In this document: positions 20,879-30,501 of the stretch, one piece after another
Layout of the letters: every line of letters begins with the position of its first letter
How positions within the stretch are numbered: position 1 is the first letter of the stretch
Source of the DNA: Thauera humireducens
GTDB taxonomy: Bacteria > Pseudomonadota > Gammaproteobacteria > Burkholderiales > Rhodocyclaceae
Direction of reading: 5' to 3'
Assembly: GCF_001051995.2 (NCBI RefSeq)
Contig: NZ_CP014646.1
Coordinates: 4,092,001 to 4,156,000, forward strand
Length of the DNA stretch: 64,000 nucleotides
Position numbers and translations under genes: made by a program
Notes under the pieces: model-generated
Databases searched by the model: none
Seen by the model: the letters and a program-made list of their open reading frames with translations, nothing else
What the model was told of the DNA's origin: nothing

Positions 20879-20910
20879 GGGTCAACAGGGGTCAATGCGG
20901 GGGTCAATGC
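20879..20910 (-). repeat. Short tandem repeat before proB
   Basis: Three near-identical units of about 11-13 bases (each containing GGGTCAA on the plus strand, TTGACC on the minus) lie just upstream of the proB ATG. The TTGACC cores could serve as -35 elements or a regulator site, but no matching -10 was found. Confidence 0.45.
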
Positions 20911-20917
20911 GTTTGTG

Positions 20918-20966
20918 TCCGCCGCCCCCTGCGCGGCCGGATGGACGCCGCGCAGGGGGCGGCGGA
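20918..20966. repeat. 19-bp perfect inverted repeat between obgE and proB
   Basis: Arms 20918-20936 and 20948-20966 are exact complements around an 11-base loop, very GC-rich. It begins 4 bases after the obgE stop. There is no T-run on either side, so a hairpin that stabilises or attenuates between obgE and proB is more likely than a classic terminator. Confidence 0.7.
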
Positions 20967-20970
20967 GAGG

Positions 20971-22146
<1,176 letters not shown>

Positions 22147-22166
22147 TCAACCTTGATCCAAAAATG

Positions 22167-22196
22167 AAAAAGCCCTACCGCAAGGATAGGGCTTTT
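22167..22196 (-). terminator. Rho-independent terminator after rpmA
   Basis: On the minus strand AAAAGCCCTA pairs with TAGGGCTTTTT across a 9-base loop and continues into T-rich sequence. It sits between rpmA and obgE and would end most rplU-rpmA transcripts. Confidence 0.8.
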
Positions 22197-22224
22197 GTAC
22201 TGCAAAAGCGCGTGGCGCCAGTGA

Positions 22225-22488
22225 TCAGGCCGCTTCGGGCACGATGATCACGGTGCGGCGCTTCGACGGGCCCTTGACCGCAAACTGTACAACGCCATCC
22301 TTCAGCGCGAACAGCGTGTGATCCTTGCCGATGCCGACGTTGTCGCCCGGGTGATATTCGGTGCCGCGCTGGCGAACGATGATGTTGCCGGCGAGCACGA
22401 ACTGGCCACCGTAGCGCTTCACGCCGAGGCGTTTCGATTCCGAGTCGCGGCCGTTGCGCGAACTACCGCCAGCTTTTTTGTGTGCCAT
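22225..22488 (-). CDS. rpmA: 50S ribosomal protein L27
   Basis: An 87-residue L27, near the peptidyl-transferase centre. It starts [20 protein letters not shown], the conserved opening, with [20 protein letters not shown] after it. It lies 20 bases after rplU in the same transcript. Confidence 0.97.
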   Translation of the reverse strand: MAHKKAGGSSRNGRDSESKRLGVKRYGGQFVLAGNIIVRQRGTEYHPGDNVGIGKDHTLFALKDGVVQFAVKGPSKRRTVIIVPEAA

Positions 22489-22508
22489 GTCGGATTACCC
22501 CCTACGCC

Positions 22509-22820
22509 TTAGGCCGAGATCGCTTCGATGCGAAGCTCGGTGTAGTTCTGACGATGCCCCTGGTGCTTCTGGTAGTGCTTGCGGCGGCGCATCTTGAAAA
22601 TCTTGATCTTGTCGTGACGGCCGTGCGAAACCACGGTCGCCTTGACGGAAGCTCCGGCGACCACCGGCGTGCCGATCTTCACGGACTCGCCTTCACCGAC
22701 CATGAAAACCTGGTCGATGGTGATTTCGGAACCCACGTCGGCCGGTATCTGTTCTACCTTGATCTTTTCGCCAGCGGCAACGCGATACTGCTTGCCACCG
22801 GTTTTTATCACCGCGTACAT
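22509..22820 (-). CDS. rplU: 50S ribosomal protein L21
   Basis: A 103-residue L21 that binds 23S rRNA. It begins [14 protein letters not shown] and ends with the basic [20 protein letters not shown] region of the family. It is first in the rplU-rpmA operon, with a clear promoter at 22859-22887. The ispB gene, often divergent from rplU, is elsewhere (35202). Confidence 0.97.
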   Translation of the reverse strand: MYAVIKTGGKQYRVAAGEKIKVEQIPADVGSEITIDQVFMVGEGESVKIGTPVVAGASVKATVVSHGRHDKIKIFKMRRRKHYQKHQGHRQNYTELRIEAISA

Positions 22821-22858
22821 GGTGTTGCTCCAGTTGATGGGTTTGCAAAGAATCGCGC

Positions 22859-22887
22859 ACTCTAACTGGCGGGGTCCCGAAAGTCAA
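22859..22887 (-). promoter_or_regulatory. Sigma-70 promoter for rplU-rpmA
   Basis: On the minus strand TTGACT (-35) and TAGAGT (-10) are separated by exactly 17 bases. Transcription would start about 30-35 bases before the rplU ATG. Confidence 0.65.
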
Positions 22888-22954
22888 TGCCAATCAGCAG
22901 CATACGCTTCTTGTCCGCCAGCGCAAGGCAGGTTGCGAGCCGTTGCCCAGGCGC

Positions 22955-24661
22955 TCAAGTGGGCGTCGCGGCTGGCGGCTTGTGCAGCAATGCCCTGAGT
23001 GCCTGCTGTTCGGTGCGGTAGGCGGCGATGTCAGCGATGCGCGGCCACAGGCCATCGCGTTCCATGGCGTCGATCACCTGCTTCTTGAGACCGCAGAAGG
23101 CGATCGACTGGCCTTGGGCGTGAAAGCGCTCGATCAGCCCGGCGAGCGTGTAGAGCCCGGTCGCATCGATCTCGTTGATGCCGGCCGCCGACACCAGCAC
23201 GGTCCGCACGTCGGGCTGTGCCCGCGCGGCGCGTAGCAGTCCGTCCTCGAAGGAGGCGGCGGTGACGAAGGTCAGCGGGCTGTCGAAGCGAACGATCACG
23301 ACCCGCGGATCGGGGTGGGTGAGCCCGAAGCGGTGAAGGTCGCGGTAGGTGCCGTCCGGGTGAAGGCCGAGCTGGACGACGCGCGGTTGCATGCTGCGAT
23401 AGACCATCAGGGCCAGCGTCAGGATCAGACCGGTGAAGATGCCGTTCTGGATGTTGGGCGCAAATGCCAGCGTCGCAATGAAGGTAAGGATCGCGCTGAT
23501 GCCATCGTCCCGGTTGGCGCGCCACGCGCGTCGCAACACCTTGAGGTCGATCAGGCCGCTGACTGCCTGCAGGATCACGGCGGCGAGCACGGGTTTGGGC
23601 AGGTGCCAGAGCAGGGGTGTGAGGTAGAGCAGCACGATGAGCACGATCGCTGCCGTCACCACGGACGACAGCCCGGTGCGCGCTTCGCTGGCGTAGTTGA
23701 GCGCCGAGCGCGAGAACGAGGCGCTGACGGGCATGCCGCTGGTGAAGGCGGCGGCGACCTTGCCCAGGCCCTGGCCGATCAACTCCTGATCCTGGTCCCA
23801 GGGTTGGCGGGTACGGCCGGAGATCAGCTTGGCGCTCGACGCGGCTTCCATGAAGCTGACCATCGCGACCACGAAGGCGGCTGGCAGCAGCGTCATGGCA
23901 AGCTCGGGCCGCAAGGGTGGCAGGCTGAGTGCTGGCAGCGACTGCGGAATGTGGCCGATCACGTCGCCGCCGCCCGCCTCGAATCCCAGCAGCGCCGACG
24001 CCGCAGTGCTTGCCGCGACCACGATCGGCACGCCTGGCAGGCGTGGTGCGAGGCGTTTCATCGTCAGCAAGGCCCCCAGGGTGCCGAGGCCGAAGGCGAC
24101 CGAGGCCGCGTGGAGGTCGCGGTTGTCGGTCAGCATGTGTACCACGCCCATCACCAGGTGTTCGTCCTGCGCGAGGGCGATGCCGAACAGCGCGGGAATC
24201 TGCGTCAGGCAGATGATCAGCGCCGCTGCGTTCACGAAACCCATCAGAACAGGCATCGACAGCAGGTTCAGCAGCCAGCCCAGGCGCAGGACGCCCAGTG
24301 CGAGCTGGATGAGTCCGGACAACAGTGCAAGCAGCAGGGCGAGTCCGATCAGGCGCTCGGGGTCGCCTCCTGCAAGCGGCAGGAGGCTGGCGCCGACGAG
24401 CAGGCCGGTGAGGGCGACAGGGCCGGTGGACAGTTGGCCGCAGGAACCGAACAGTGCGGCGACCACGGCGGGTAGCAGGGCGGCATACAGGCCGACCTGC
24501 GGCGGCAGTCCCGCGAGTTTGGCGTAGGCCAGCGCCTGGGGAATCATGACCAGAGCGACGGTCAAGCCTGCCAGCAGATCGCCGCGCAGCCCGCCATCCG
24601 CCCAGTGCCGCGGCCAGGCGAGTGCGGGGAGAATTCTTTCTGGGCGTAAGCGCGCGGTCAT
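22955..24661 (-). CDS. SulP-family anion transporter with STAS domain
   Basis: A 568-residue membrane protein. Multiple hydrophobic helices include LLAGLTVALVMIPQALAYAKLAGLPP with the SulP signature, and the C-terminal STAS domain (about 430-568) has VLVSAAGINEIDATGLYTL. The family moves sulfate, bicarbonate or other anions. No carbonic anhydrase or sulfur gene is adjacent, so the substrate is open. The ATG at 24661 is chosen; a GTG at 24757 would add a 32-residue non-conserved tail. Confidence 0.85.
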   Translation of the reverse strand: MTARLRPERILPALAWPRHWADGGLRGDLLAGLTVALVMIPQALAYAKLAGLPPQVGLYAALLPAVVAALFGSCGQLSTGPVALTGLLVGASLLPLAGGDPERLIGLALLLALLSGLIQLALGVLRLGWLLNLLSMPVLMGFVNAAALIICLTQIPALFGIALAQDEHLVMGVVHMLTDNRDLHAASVAFGLGTLGALLTMKRLAPRLPGVPIVVAASTAASALLGFEAGGGDVIGHIPQSLPALSLPPLRPELAMTLLPAAFVVAMVSFMEAASSAKLISGRTRQPWDQDQELIGQGLGKVAAAFTSGMPVSASFSRSALNYASEARTGLSSVVTAAIVLIVLLYLTPLLWHLPKPVLAAVILQAVSGLIDLKVLRRAWRANRDDGISAILTFIATLAFAPNIQNGIFTGLILTLALMVYRSMQPRVVQLGLHPDGTYRDLHRFGLTHPDPRVVIVRFDSPLTFVTAASFEDGLLRAARAQPDVRTVLVSAAGINEIDATGLYTLAGLIERFHAQGQSIAFCGLKKQVIDAMERDGLWPRIADIAAYRTEQQALRALLHKPPAATPT

Positions 24662-24852
24662 CGGAAGGGAGCAACGGATCGATGGGCGCCATGGTAGCAA
24701 ATGCGCGCATGCGACCTGCTGACGCCCCAGTTTGGGTCTGGTCGTGAAATCCGTCACGCGGGTCCGCAGGCAGGGCGCGCCGCTGCGGGTTTCGGTCGTG
24801 CGCTGGCTTGGGCGGTTGGTATGATCCCGTCACCGTCATCCATGCATCTCAA

Positions 24853-25614
24853 ATGGCATTCTCTGCTGAAACCTGTGTCGCCATGCATATCGGCGACCGC
24901 GCCGAACAACAGGACCGCGTAGGGCTGTTCGCTCATCCGAAGAGGCCGGGTGTCATGCTCGCCGTCCTGGCGGATGGCATGGGCGGGCATAGCGGCGGGG
25001 CAATGGCGGCCGAGCAGGTCATCATGCGCGCGAAGCAGAATCTCGAAGTGTATGCGCCCGGACACGAGACGCCGCAGGAGTTGTTGTCGAGCGTCATCGA
25101 CGAAGCGCATGTCGTCATCAAGCTCACGCGCTTTACCAGCGAGAAGGACCCGCACAGCACGGCCGTGACATTCCTGATGGAGCAGGGCAGAGCGTATTGG
25201 GCGCATTGCGGGGATTCACGCATCTACCACTTCCGCGGCACCGAGACGGTGTCGCGCAGCGGCGACCATTCGCTCGTCGGCGAATTGATGCGCAAGGGGC
25301 GCCTCGACGAAGAGGGGTCACTGAGGCATCCGCAGCGCAACGTGCTGTTGTCCTGTCTCGGCAGCGAGAGAGAGCCGAGGGTCGACTACGGCATGCTCGA
25401 GTCCCCCGATGCCGGCGATGCCTTCCTGCTGTGCTCCGACGGGCTGTGGGCCTACTTTACCGACGTCGAACTGGCTTCGACCATCCAGTCCGCGCCGCCG
25501 CGTGAGGCGGCCGAGCGCCTGATCGCCATGGCGCGCGAGCGCGCGGGCGGGGCGGGCGACAACATCTCCCTGATCATCGTCAAGCTCGTGCCCCTCGCCA
25601 GCGCTGCGCGCTGA
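24853..25614 (+). CDS. PP2C-family serine/threonine phosphatase
   Basis: A 253-residue metal-dependent PPM phosphatase. The motifs are GDRAEQQDR (about 15), LADGMGGHSGG (metal-binding Asp and Gly), YWAHCGDSRIYHFRG, LLCSDGLWAYFTD and GAGDNISLIIV near the end. Bacterial members counter Ser/Thr kinases or act in stress and type VI secretion signalling. No kinase or FHA gene is beside it. The ATG at 24853 was chosen as closest to the fold; GTG/ATG starts from 24808 are possible. Confidence 0.85.
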   Translation: MAFSAETCVAMHIGDRAEQQDRVGLFAHPKRPGVMLAVLADGMGGHSGGAMAAEQVIMRAKQNLEVYAPGHETPQELLSSVIDEAHVVIKLTRFTSEKDPHSTAVTFLMEQGRAYWAHCGDSRIYHFRGTETVSRSGDHSLVGELMRKGRLDEEGSLRHPQRNVLLSCLGSEREPRVDYGMLESPDAGDAFLLCSDGLWAYFTDVELASTIQSAPPREAAERLIAMARERAGGAGDNISLIIVKLVPLASAAR

Positions 25615-25708
25615 GTGCAGGGGCTTCCTCCCGGGGCGCGGTCCTGCGGGAAGGTGTTCGCTCGCGCTCGCAGGCCTGCAGGCGGCTTCCCCTTATACCG
25701 TCAAGATT

Positions 25709-25737
25709 ATTGCCGGCTGATCGAATGCCGGTAATAT
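25709..25737 (+). promoter_or_regulatory. Possible promoter/operator for the transhydrogenase operon
   Basis: TTGCCG (25710) and TAATAT (25732) are 16 bases apart, and an imperfect inverted repeat (ATTGCCGGC / GCCGGTAAT) spans them, as an overlapping operator might. The pntAA ATG is 118 bases further on. Each box matches consensus at four of six positions. Confidence 0.35.
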
Positions 25738-25854
25738 GGCCGACGCGCCGGCCATCACACAATGGGCAGGGAGATATAACGACAAGTGGCTCCCGGCGCG
25801 AAATTCAGGTGAAGACGGCTTTCGAGCCATTGATCAAACAGGGAGGAACAGCCC

Positions 25855-27294
25855 ATGCCTCTGACCATCGGAGTGCTAGCGGAGACTGCTTCCGGCGAAC
25901 GACGCCTGTCGGTCGTACCGGATGTCGTGAAGAAGTATCTGGGCCTGGGGGCCCGGGTGGTGTTGCAACAGGGCGCGGGAGTGCCGGCGCACTTTCCGGA
26001 CGCGGTGTTTGCGGACGTGACGTTTGCCGCGAGTGCGGCCGAGGTGTGCGCGCAGTCGGACGTGGTGTTCTGCGTGCAACCGCCGACCGAGGACGTGATT
26101 GCGCAGCTGAAGCCGGGCAGCGTGCTGCTGGGCATGCTGCAGCCGTGGGCGAGCGCCGCGCGCGCGCGCCAGCTGGCCGAAGGCCAGATCACTGCGTTCG
26201 CGCTCGAACTCCTGCCGCGCATCTCGCGCGCGCAGAGCATGGATGCGCTGTCCTCGCAGGGCGCGGTGGCGGGCTACGAGTGCGCGCTGATCGCCGCCGA
26301 CCATAGTCCGAAGTTCTTCCCGATGCTCACCTACGCCGCCGGCACGATCCGCCCGGCCAAGGTGCTGGTGATCGGCTGTGGCGTGGCGGGTCTGCAGACC
26401 ATCGCCACCGCGCGGCGCATCGGCGCCATGGTCGAGGCCTACGACGTGCGGCCCGAGACGCGCGAGCAGGCCGAGTCGCTGGGCGCCAAGTTCGTCGACA
26501 CCGGCGTGTCGGCGGCGGGCACGGGCGGCTACGCGCGCGAGCTCACCGACGAGGAGAAGGCCAGGCAGGCCGAGCGCCTGGCCAAGGCCGTCGCCCAGTG
26601 CGATGCGCTCATCACCACCGCGGCGATTCCGGGCAAGCCCGCGCCGCGCATCATCACCGCCGAGATGGTGGCGAAGATGAAGCCGGGCGCGGTCGTCGTC
26701 GACATGGCGGCCGAGACCGGCGGCAACGTCGAAGGCACGGTGGCGGGCGAGAAGGTCTGGATCCACGACGTGCTCGTGATCGGGCCGGTCAACATCCCCA
26801 GCCGCATGCCGGTGCATGCGTCCGAGATGTACGCCAAGAACCTGTTCAACTTCATCTCGCCCTTCATCCAGGACGGCGCGCTCGCGCTCGACTGGGACGA
26901 CGAGGTGATGGCCGGTGCCTGTCTCACGCACGCGGGCGAGTGCGCCACGCCGGCGTCAAGCAGGTCCTCGGGCTGTAAAGGGAGAACGATCATGGAAGGA
27001 ATTGCAGCGCTGTATATCTTCATGCTGGCCGCGTTCACGGGATACGAAGTGATCTCGCGCGTGCCGGTGATCCTGCACACGCCGCTGATGTCGGGCTCGA
27101 ACTTCGTGCACGGCGTGGTGCTGGTGGGGGCGATGGTGGTGCTCGGCCACGCCGACCCGGACGATCCGGTGCAGCTTCTCATCGGTTTCGTCGCGGTGTT
27201 CCTCGGTGCGGCCAACGCCGCGGGCGGCTACGTCGTCACCGAGCGCATGCTGGCGATGTTCAAGGGTGGCAACAAGAAGGAAGGGGGCGCATAA
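25855..27294 (+). CDS. pntAA: NAD(P) transhydrogenase alpha: PntAA read through into PntAB
   Basis: Uses the proton gradient to reduce NADP with NADH. PntAA (about 374 residues) binds NAD: it has an N-terminal alanine-dehydrogenase-like fold, VLVIGCGVAGLQTIATARRIG (Rossmann loop) and the TGGYARELTDEEKARQ region. The family normally ends ...THAGEVRHAGVKQVLGL. Here the frame changes after GAG at 26938-26940 to ECATPASSRSSGCKG and reads straight into PntAB, giving 479 residues. Inserting one G restores a stop at 26978. Either a base was lost in sequencing or the strain has a real fusion, as in E. coli PntA. A GGAGG ribosome site precedes the ATG. Confidence 0.85.
   Translation: MPLTIGVLAETASGERRLSVVPDVVKKYLGLGARVVLQQGAGVPAHFPDAVFADVTFAASAAEVCAQSDVVFCVQPPTEDVIAQLKPGSVLLGMLQPWASAARARQLAEGQITAFALELLPRISRAQSMDALSSQGAVAGYECALIAADHSPKFFPMLTYAAGTIRPAKVLVIGCGVAGLQTIATARRIGAMVEAYDVRPETREQAESLGAKFVDTGVSAAGTGGYARELTDEEKARQAERLAKAVAQCDALITTAAIPGKPAPRIITAEMVAKMKPGAVVVDMAAETGGNVEGTVAGEKVWIHDVLVIGPVNIPSRMPVHASEMYAKNLFNFISPFIQDGALALDWDDEVMAGACLTHAGECATPASSRSSGCKGRTIMEGIAALYIFMLAAFTGYEVISRVPVILHTPLMSGSNFVHGVVLVGAMVVLGHADPDDPVQLLIGFVAVFLGAANAAGGYVVTERMLAMFKGGNKKEGGA
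26992..27294 (+). CDS. pntAB: NAD(P) transhydrogenase subunit PntAB (membrane part of alpha)
   Basis: A 100-residue membrane subunit with three hydrophobic helices (ALYIFMLAAFTGYEVISRV and the GVVLVGAMVVLGH and LLIGFVAVFLGAANAAGGY segments). It keeps its own ribosome-binding site (AAGGGAG at 26978-26984) and ATG at 26992, as expected for a separate gene. In the sequence as written it is also in frame with pntAA. Its stop is immediately followed by the pntB ATG. Confidence 0.85.
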   Translation: MEGIAALYIFMLAAFTGYEVISRVPVILHTPLMSGSNFVHGVVLVGAMVVLGHADPDDPVQLLIGFVAVFLGAANAAGGYVVTERMLAMFKGGNKKEGGA

Positions 27295-28674
27295 ATGGTC
27301 AACGGATTCATTCAGGCGTCCTACTTTGCGGTCGCGGTGGTGTTCATCCTGGGGCTGAAGGCGATGAGCTCGCCGGTCACGGCGCGAAAGGGCATCGTGT
27401 GGGCGGGCTACGCGATGGTCGCGGCGACGGTGGTGACCTTCTTCACGCCCGAGCTGAACAACGTCGGGCTGATGGTGCTGGCCATCGTGTCGGGCGGGGC
27501 GGTGGCGTGGTGGAGCGGCAAGACGGTGAAGATGACCGACATGCCGCAGATGGTCGCCATCTACAACGGCATGGGCGGCGGGGCGGCGGCGGCGATCGCC
27601 GCGCTCGAGTTCGCCCGCGGCGAGGTGCATGGCCCGGTGGTGGCCACGCTGGCGGTGCTCGGTGCGCTGATCGGCTCGGTGGCCTTCTCCGGCTCGTGCA
27701 TCGCCTACGCCAAGCTGCAGGGCATCATGAAGAACGCTTACCGGCTGCCGCAGCAGAACCTGGTGAACATCGCGCTCGCCGCGGTCACCGCGCTGCTGGG
27801 CCTGGCGATCATCGTGTCGGATGCGCCCGCGTCGGTGCTCATCGTGCTGTTCTTCGTGCTGGCGCTGGCGCTGGGGGTGGTGCTGACCAGCCCGATCGGC
27901 GGGGCCGACATGCCGGTGGTGATCTCGCTGCTGAATGCCTTCACCGGACTGGCGGTGGGCTTCGAGGGCTACGTGCTGGGCAACCCGGCGCTGATCGTGG
28001 CGGGCATCGTGGTGGGCGCCTCGGGCACGCTGCTCACGCAGCTGATGGCCAAGGCGATGAACCGGCCGATCTCCAACGTCATCTTCACACCGCTGAGCGG
28101 CGCGGCCGCGGGCGGCGAAGGCGAGGCGATCGAAGGCACGATGAAGGAGTTCTCCGCGCTCGACGCCGCCTCGGTGATGCGCTACGCGAGCAAGGTCATC
28201 ATCGTGCCGGGCTACGGCATGGCGGTGGCCGGGGCGCAGCACAAGGTGTGGGAGATGGCGCAGCTGCTCGAAGAGGGCGGCGTGGAGGTCGTCTTCGCGA
28301 TCCACCCGGTGGCCGGGCGCATGCCGGGCCACATGAACGTGCTGCTGGCCGAGGCCGGGGTGCCCTACGACAAGATCTTCGATCTGGAGGAGATCAACGC
28401 CGACTTCCCGCAGGCGGACGTGGCGCTGGTGATCGGGGCGAACGACGTGGTCAATCCGGTGGCGCGCACCGACAAGACGAGCCCGATCTACGGCATGCCG
28501 ATCCTGAACGTGGACATGGCGCAGAACGTGATCGTCGTCAAGCGCGGCAAGGGCGCAGGTTACTCGGGCATCGAGAATGCGCTGTTCTACAAGGACAACT
28601 GCCGCATGCTCTACGGCAGCGCGCAGCAGGCCATCGGCGAGGTGATCACCCACGTCAAGGCGCTGGAGGCCTGA
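27295..28674 (+). CDS. pntB: NAD(P) transhydrogenase subunit beta
   Basis: A 459-residue subunit with about eight or nine membrane helices in residues 1-265 and a cytosolic NADP-binding domain from about 285. The domain holds VIIVPGYGMAVAGAQHKVWE and HPVAGRMPGHMNVLLAEA and the GANDVVNPVAR motif. With PntAA and PntAB it forms the proton-translocating enzyme. It begins directly after the pntAB stop, so expression is coupled. Confidence 0.95.
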   Translation: MVNGFIQASYFAVAVVFILGLKAMSSPVTARKGIVWAGYAMVAATVVTFFTPELNNVGLMVLAIVSGGAVAWWSGKTVKMTDMPQMVAIYNGMGGGAAAAIAALEFARGEVHGPVVATLAVLGALIGSVAFSGSCIAYAKLQGIMKNAYRLPQQNLVNIALAAVTALLGLAIIVSDAPASVLIVLFFVLALALGVVLTSPIGGADMPVVISLLNAFTGLAVGFEGYVLGNPALIVAGIVVGASGTLLTQLMAKAMNRPISNVIFTPLSGAAAGGEGEAIEGTMKEFSALDAASVMRYASKVIIVPGYGMAVAGAQHKVWEMAQLLEEGGVEVVFAIHPVAGRMPGHMNVLLAEAGVPYDKIFDLEEINADFPQADVALVIGANDVVNPVARTDKTSPIYGMPILNVDMAQNVIVVKRGKGAGYSGIENALFYKDNCRMLYGSAQQAIGEVITHVKALEA

Positions 28675-28682
28675 TCCTGTAA

Positions 28683-28704
28683 CCGCCGGCCGTCAGGCTG
28701 GCGG
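28683..28704. terminator. Possible hairpin terminator after pntB
   Basis: A 9-bp stem with one G-T pair (28683-28691 with 28696-28704) and a GTCA loop lies 8 bases after the pntB stop. It has no T-run, so it may be only a processing structure. Confidence 0.35.
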
Positions 28705-28769
28705 GAAGGGCTCAAGCTTAGGTACGATCGGGCCGTAATCGGAGGCATCTTTCCTCCGGTTGCGGCCCG

Positions 28770-29099
28770 ATGTCATTTCTGCGTGCTCTGATTCTTGTCG
28801 CCCTGTTGGGCGCGTCTGCCGTTCAGGCCCAGCAGGGCGGGCAGCCGGCCGCGCCCGCCGCCCGCGATGTGGAGCCGGTCAAGCTGCCCGCCGTCCCAGA
28901 GTGGCGCCGGACGGACAATTACCGCTTTCCGGCCATCGGCAGGACGGTCGCAGACATGCAGAACCTGGCGTACGCGATGCAGTTGCGCGATTACTGCGCA
29001 GACCGCCGCGTGAGCGACGATTTCGTGCGCGAACAGTTGACGCGCTTCGGCCGCCTGACCGGGCGCGACGAAACCTGCGCCAGCTTGATGGACTACTGA
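28770..29099 (+). CDS. Small secreted protein of unknown function
   Basis: A 109-residue protein with a signal peptide (MSFLRALILVALLGASAVQA, cleavage before QQGG). A Pro/Ala-rich linker is followed by a compact C-terminal half (RRTDNYRFPAIGRTVADMQN to ETCASLMDY) with two Cys (DYC and ETC) that could pair in the periplasm. Its end overlaps the convergent EAL gene by 7 bases. I do not recognise a family. Confidence 0.65.
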   Translation: MSFLRALILVALLGASAVQAQQGGQPAAPAARDVEPVKLPAVPEWRRTDNYRFPAIGRTVADMQNLAYAMQLRDYCADRRVSDDFVREQLTRFGRLTGRDETCASLMDY

Positions 29100-30400
29100 A
29101 TGGCCGCGCGCAGGCTGCGTGCGAAGGCCTGTGCGTCGAGCGGCGGCCCGAACAACGGTCCCTGCTGCAGGTGGCAGTCGAGCGCGCACAGGAAGTCCTG
29201 CTGGGCGCGGGTTTCGACGCCGCGTGCAAAGACCTCGAGCCCCAGTGTCGCAGCCATGCCTGCCATCGCCTCCACCACTGCTTCGCATTCCTCGTCACGA
29301 CCGACACCGCGCACCAGGTCAGGATCGAGCTTCACCGCCTTGAGCGGATAGCGCTTCAGGCGCCGGATGGAAGACATGCCGCGGCCGAAGTCGTCGATCG
29401 CGAGCCGGACACCCATTGCCGACAACGTCGTCATTGTCTGCAACAGGGAGGGGCTGTCCGTCTCCAGGATTCGCTCGTCGAGATCGAGCTCCAGGCGGTC
29501 GGGGGCGAGATTGCTGTTCTCGAGTACGAGGCGGACGCATTCCGCAAAGTCGCCGTGCAACAGTTGTTCGGTGGCGACGTTCACGGTCAGTCGCGGAGGC
29601 TGTCGACCGGCAGGGCCCGCGGGCCACAGGCGACCATAGCGGCAAGCGGTGTTCAGGACCCAGTCGCCGAGGCGCGCGATCAGCTGCGGGTCGCGGAGCG
29701 CACCCTTGAAGCGGCCGAAGGGGATCAGGCCCAGTTCGGGGTGCTGCCAGCGCAGCAAGGCCTCGCCGGCGCACAGTCGCCCGGAGCGGGTCTCGACGAG
29801 CGGCTGAAAGTGCAGGGTGAGGTTGCCGTTGTCCAGCGCCGAGCGCAGACCGGTTTCAAAAGCATCCAGCCCCGACTGCCAGGCGGTGCCCTCGAGCATG
29901 CGCGTGCCAGGCAGGGCAGACCGTAGCTGGCTGGACTCGATGTGCGAGGCGAAGTGCTGCGACGTCGGGTCTGCCGCGAGTTGTCCGAGCCGCTGCGGGT
30001 GTGTGCCAGCCGGGCTGAGAATGAGGGCGTGCAGGCCCGGGCGCAGGCGCGGAGCGCACAACACCTGGAGCTCGCGCGTGCCGCCTTCGGGTAAGGCGAC
30101 GGTGATCAGGCTGCGGCGCTCGCCCTGGATCAGCAGCCGGGCGCGCACGTCGAGGAAGGCTTCTTCCGTCGGGAACAGCGCGCTGAGCGAGCGGCCGGCA
30201 ACCTGTCGATAGTCACGTCCGAGCAGGTGGCAGGCGGCACCGTTGGCGTCGAGGATGAACTCGTCGCCGGTGATGATCAGGCCTTCGTCGATGAGCTCGA
30301 GAAGTGCGAGATAGACGCCAGCCTCCGCGCCTTCGGAAAGGTCGGGTACGAAGGGTTCGGCAGGAGATGGCGCGCCGGGCGGGCGTCCTGGAATGTTCAC
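29093..30400 (-). CDS. PAS-EAL domain protein (cyclic-di-GMP phosphodiesterase-like)
   Basis: A 435-residue protein without a membrane segment. A PAS-like domain lies at about 30-135 (LIDEGLIITGDEFILDANGA) and an EAL domain at about 185-430. The EAL motif is intact (GEALLRWQH), as are DDFGRGMSS, VKLDPDLV and the QQGPLFGPPL end. The ELTE-type segment is ELDLDERIL, and the usual AEGVET reads ARGVET, so one conserved Glu is Arg. It may be a weak hydrolase or a cyclic-di-GMP receptor. It is convergent with the small secreted protein. Confidence 0.8.
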   Translation of the reverse strand: MNIPGRPPGAPSPAEPFVPDLSEGAEAGVYLALLELIDEGLIITGDEFILDANGAACHLLGRDYRQVAGRSLSALFPTEEAFLDVRARLLIQGERRSLITVALPEGGTRELQVLCAPRLRPGLHALILSPAGTHPQRLGQLAADPTSQHFASHIESSQLRSALPGTRMLEGTAWQSGLDAFETGLRSALDNGNLTLHFQPLVETRSGRLCAGEALLRWQHPELGLIPFGRFKGALRDPQLIARLGDWVLNTACRYGRLWPAGPAGRQPPRLTVNVATEQLLHGDFAECVRLVLENSNLAPDRLELDLDERILETDSPSLLQTMTTLSAMGVRLAIDDFGRGMSSIRRLKRYPLKAVKLDPDLVRGVGRDEECEAVVEAMAGMAATLGLEVFARGVETRAQQDFLCALDCHLQQGPLFGPPLDAQAFARSLRAAIQ

Positions 30401-30501
30401 GGGCGGCGAATTCTCGAAGGATGTTCAGGATCTACGGCAACGATCCGAGAATACTTTACGCCACTGCGCCGCCGATGATCGAATAAGCCGCCCCGAATGC
30501 C

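Noticed and set aside
25710..26306. Open frame across the pnt promoter region and pntAA start
   Set aside because: Overlaps pntAA in another frame and has no ribosome site; it is incidental.
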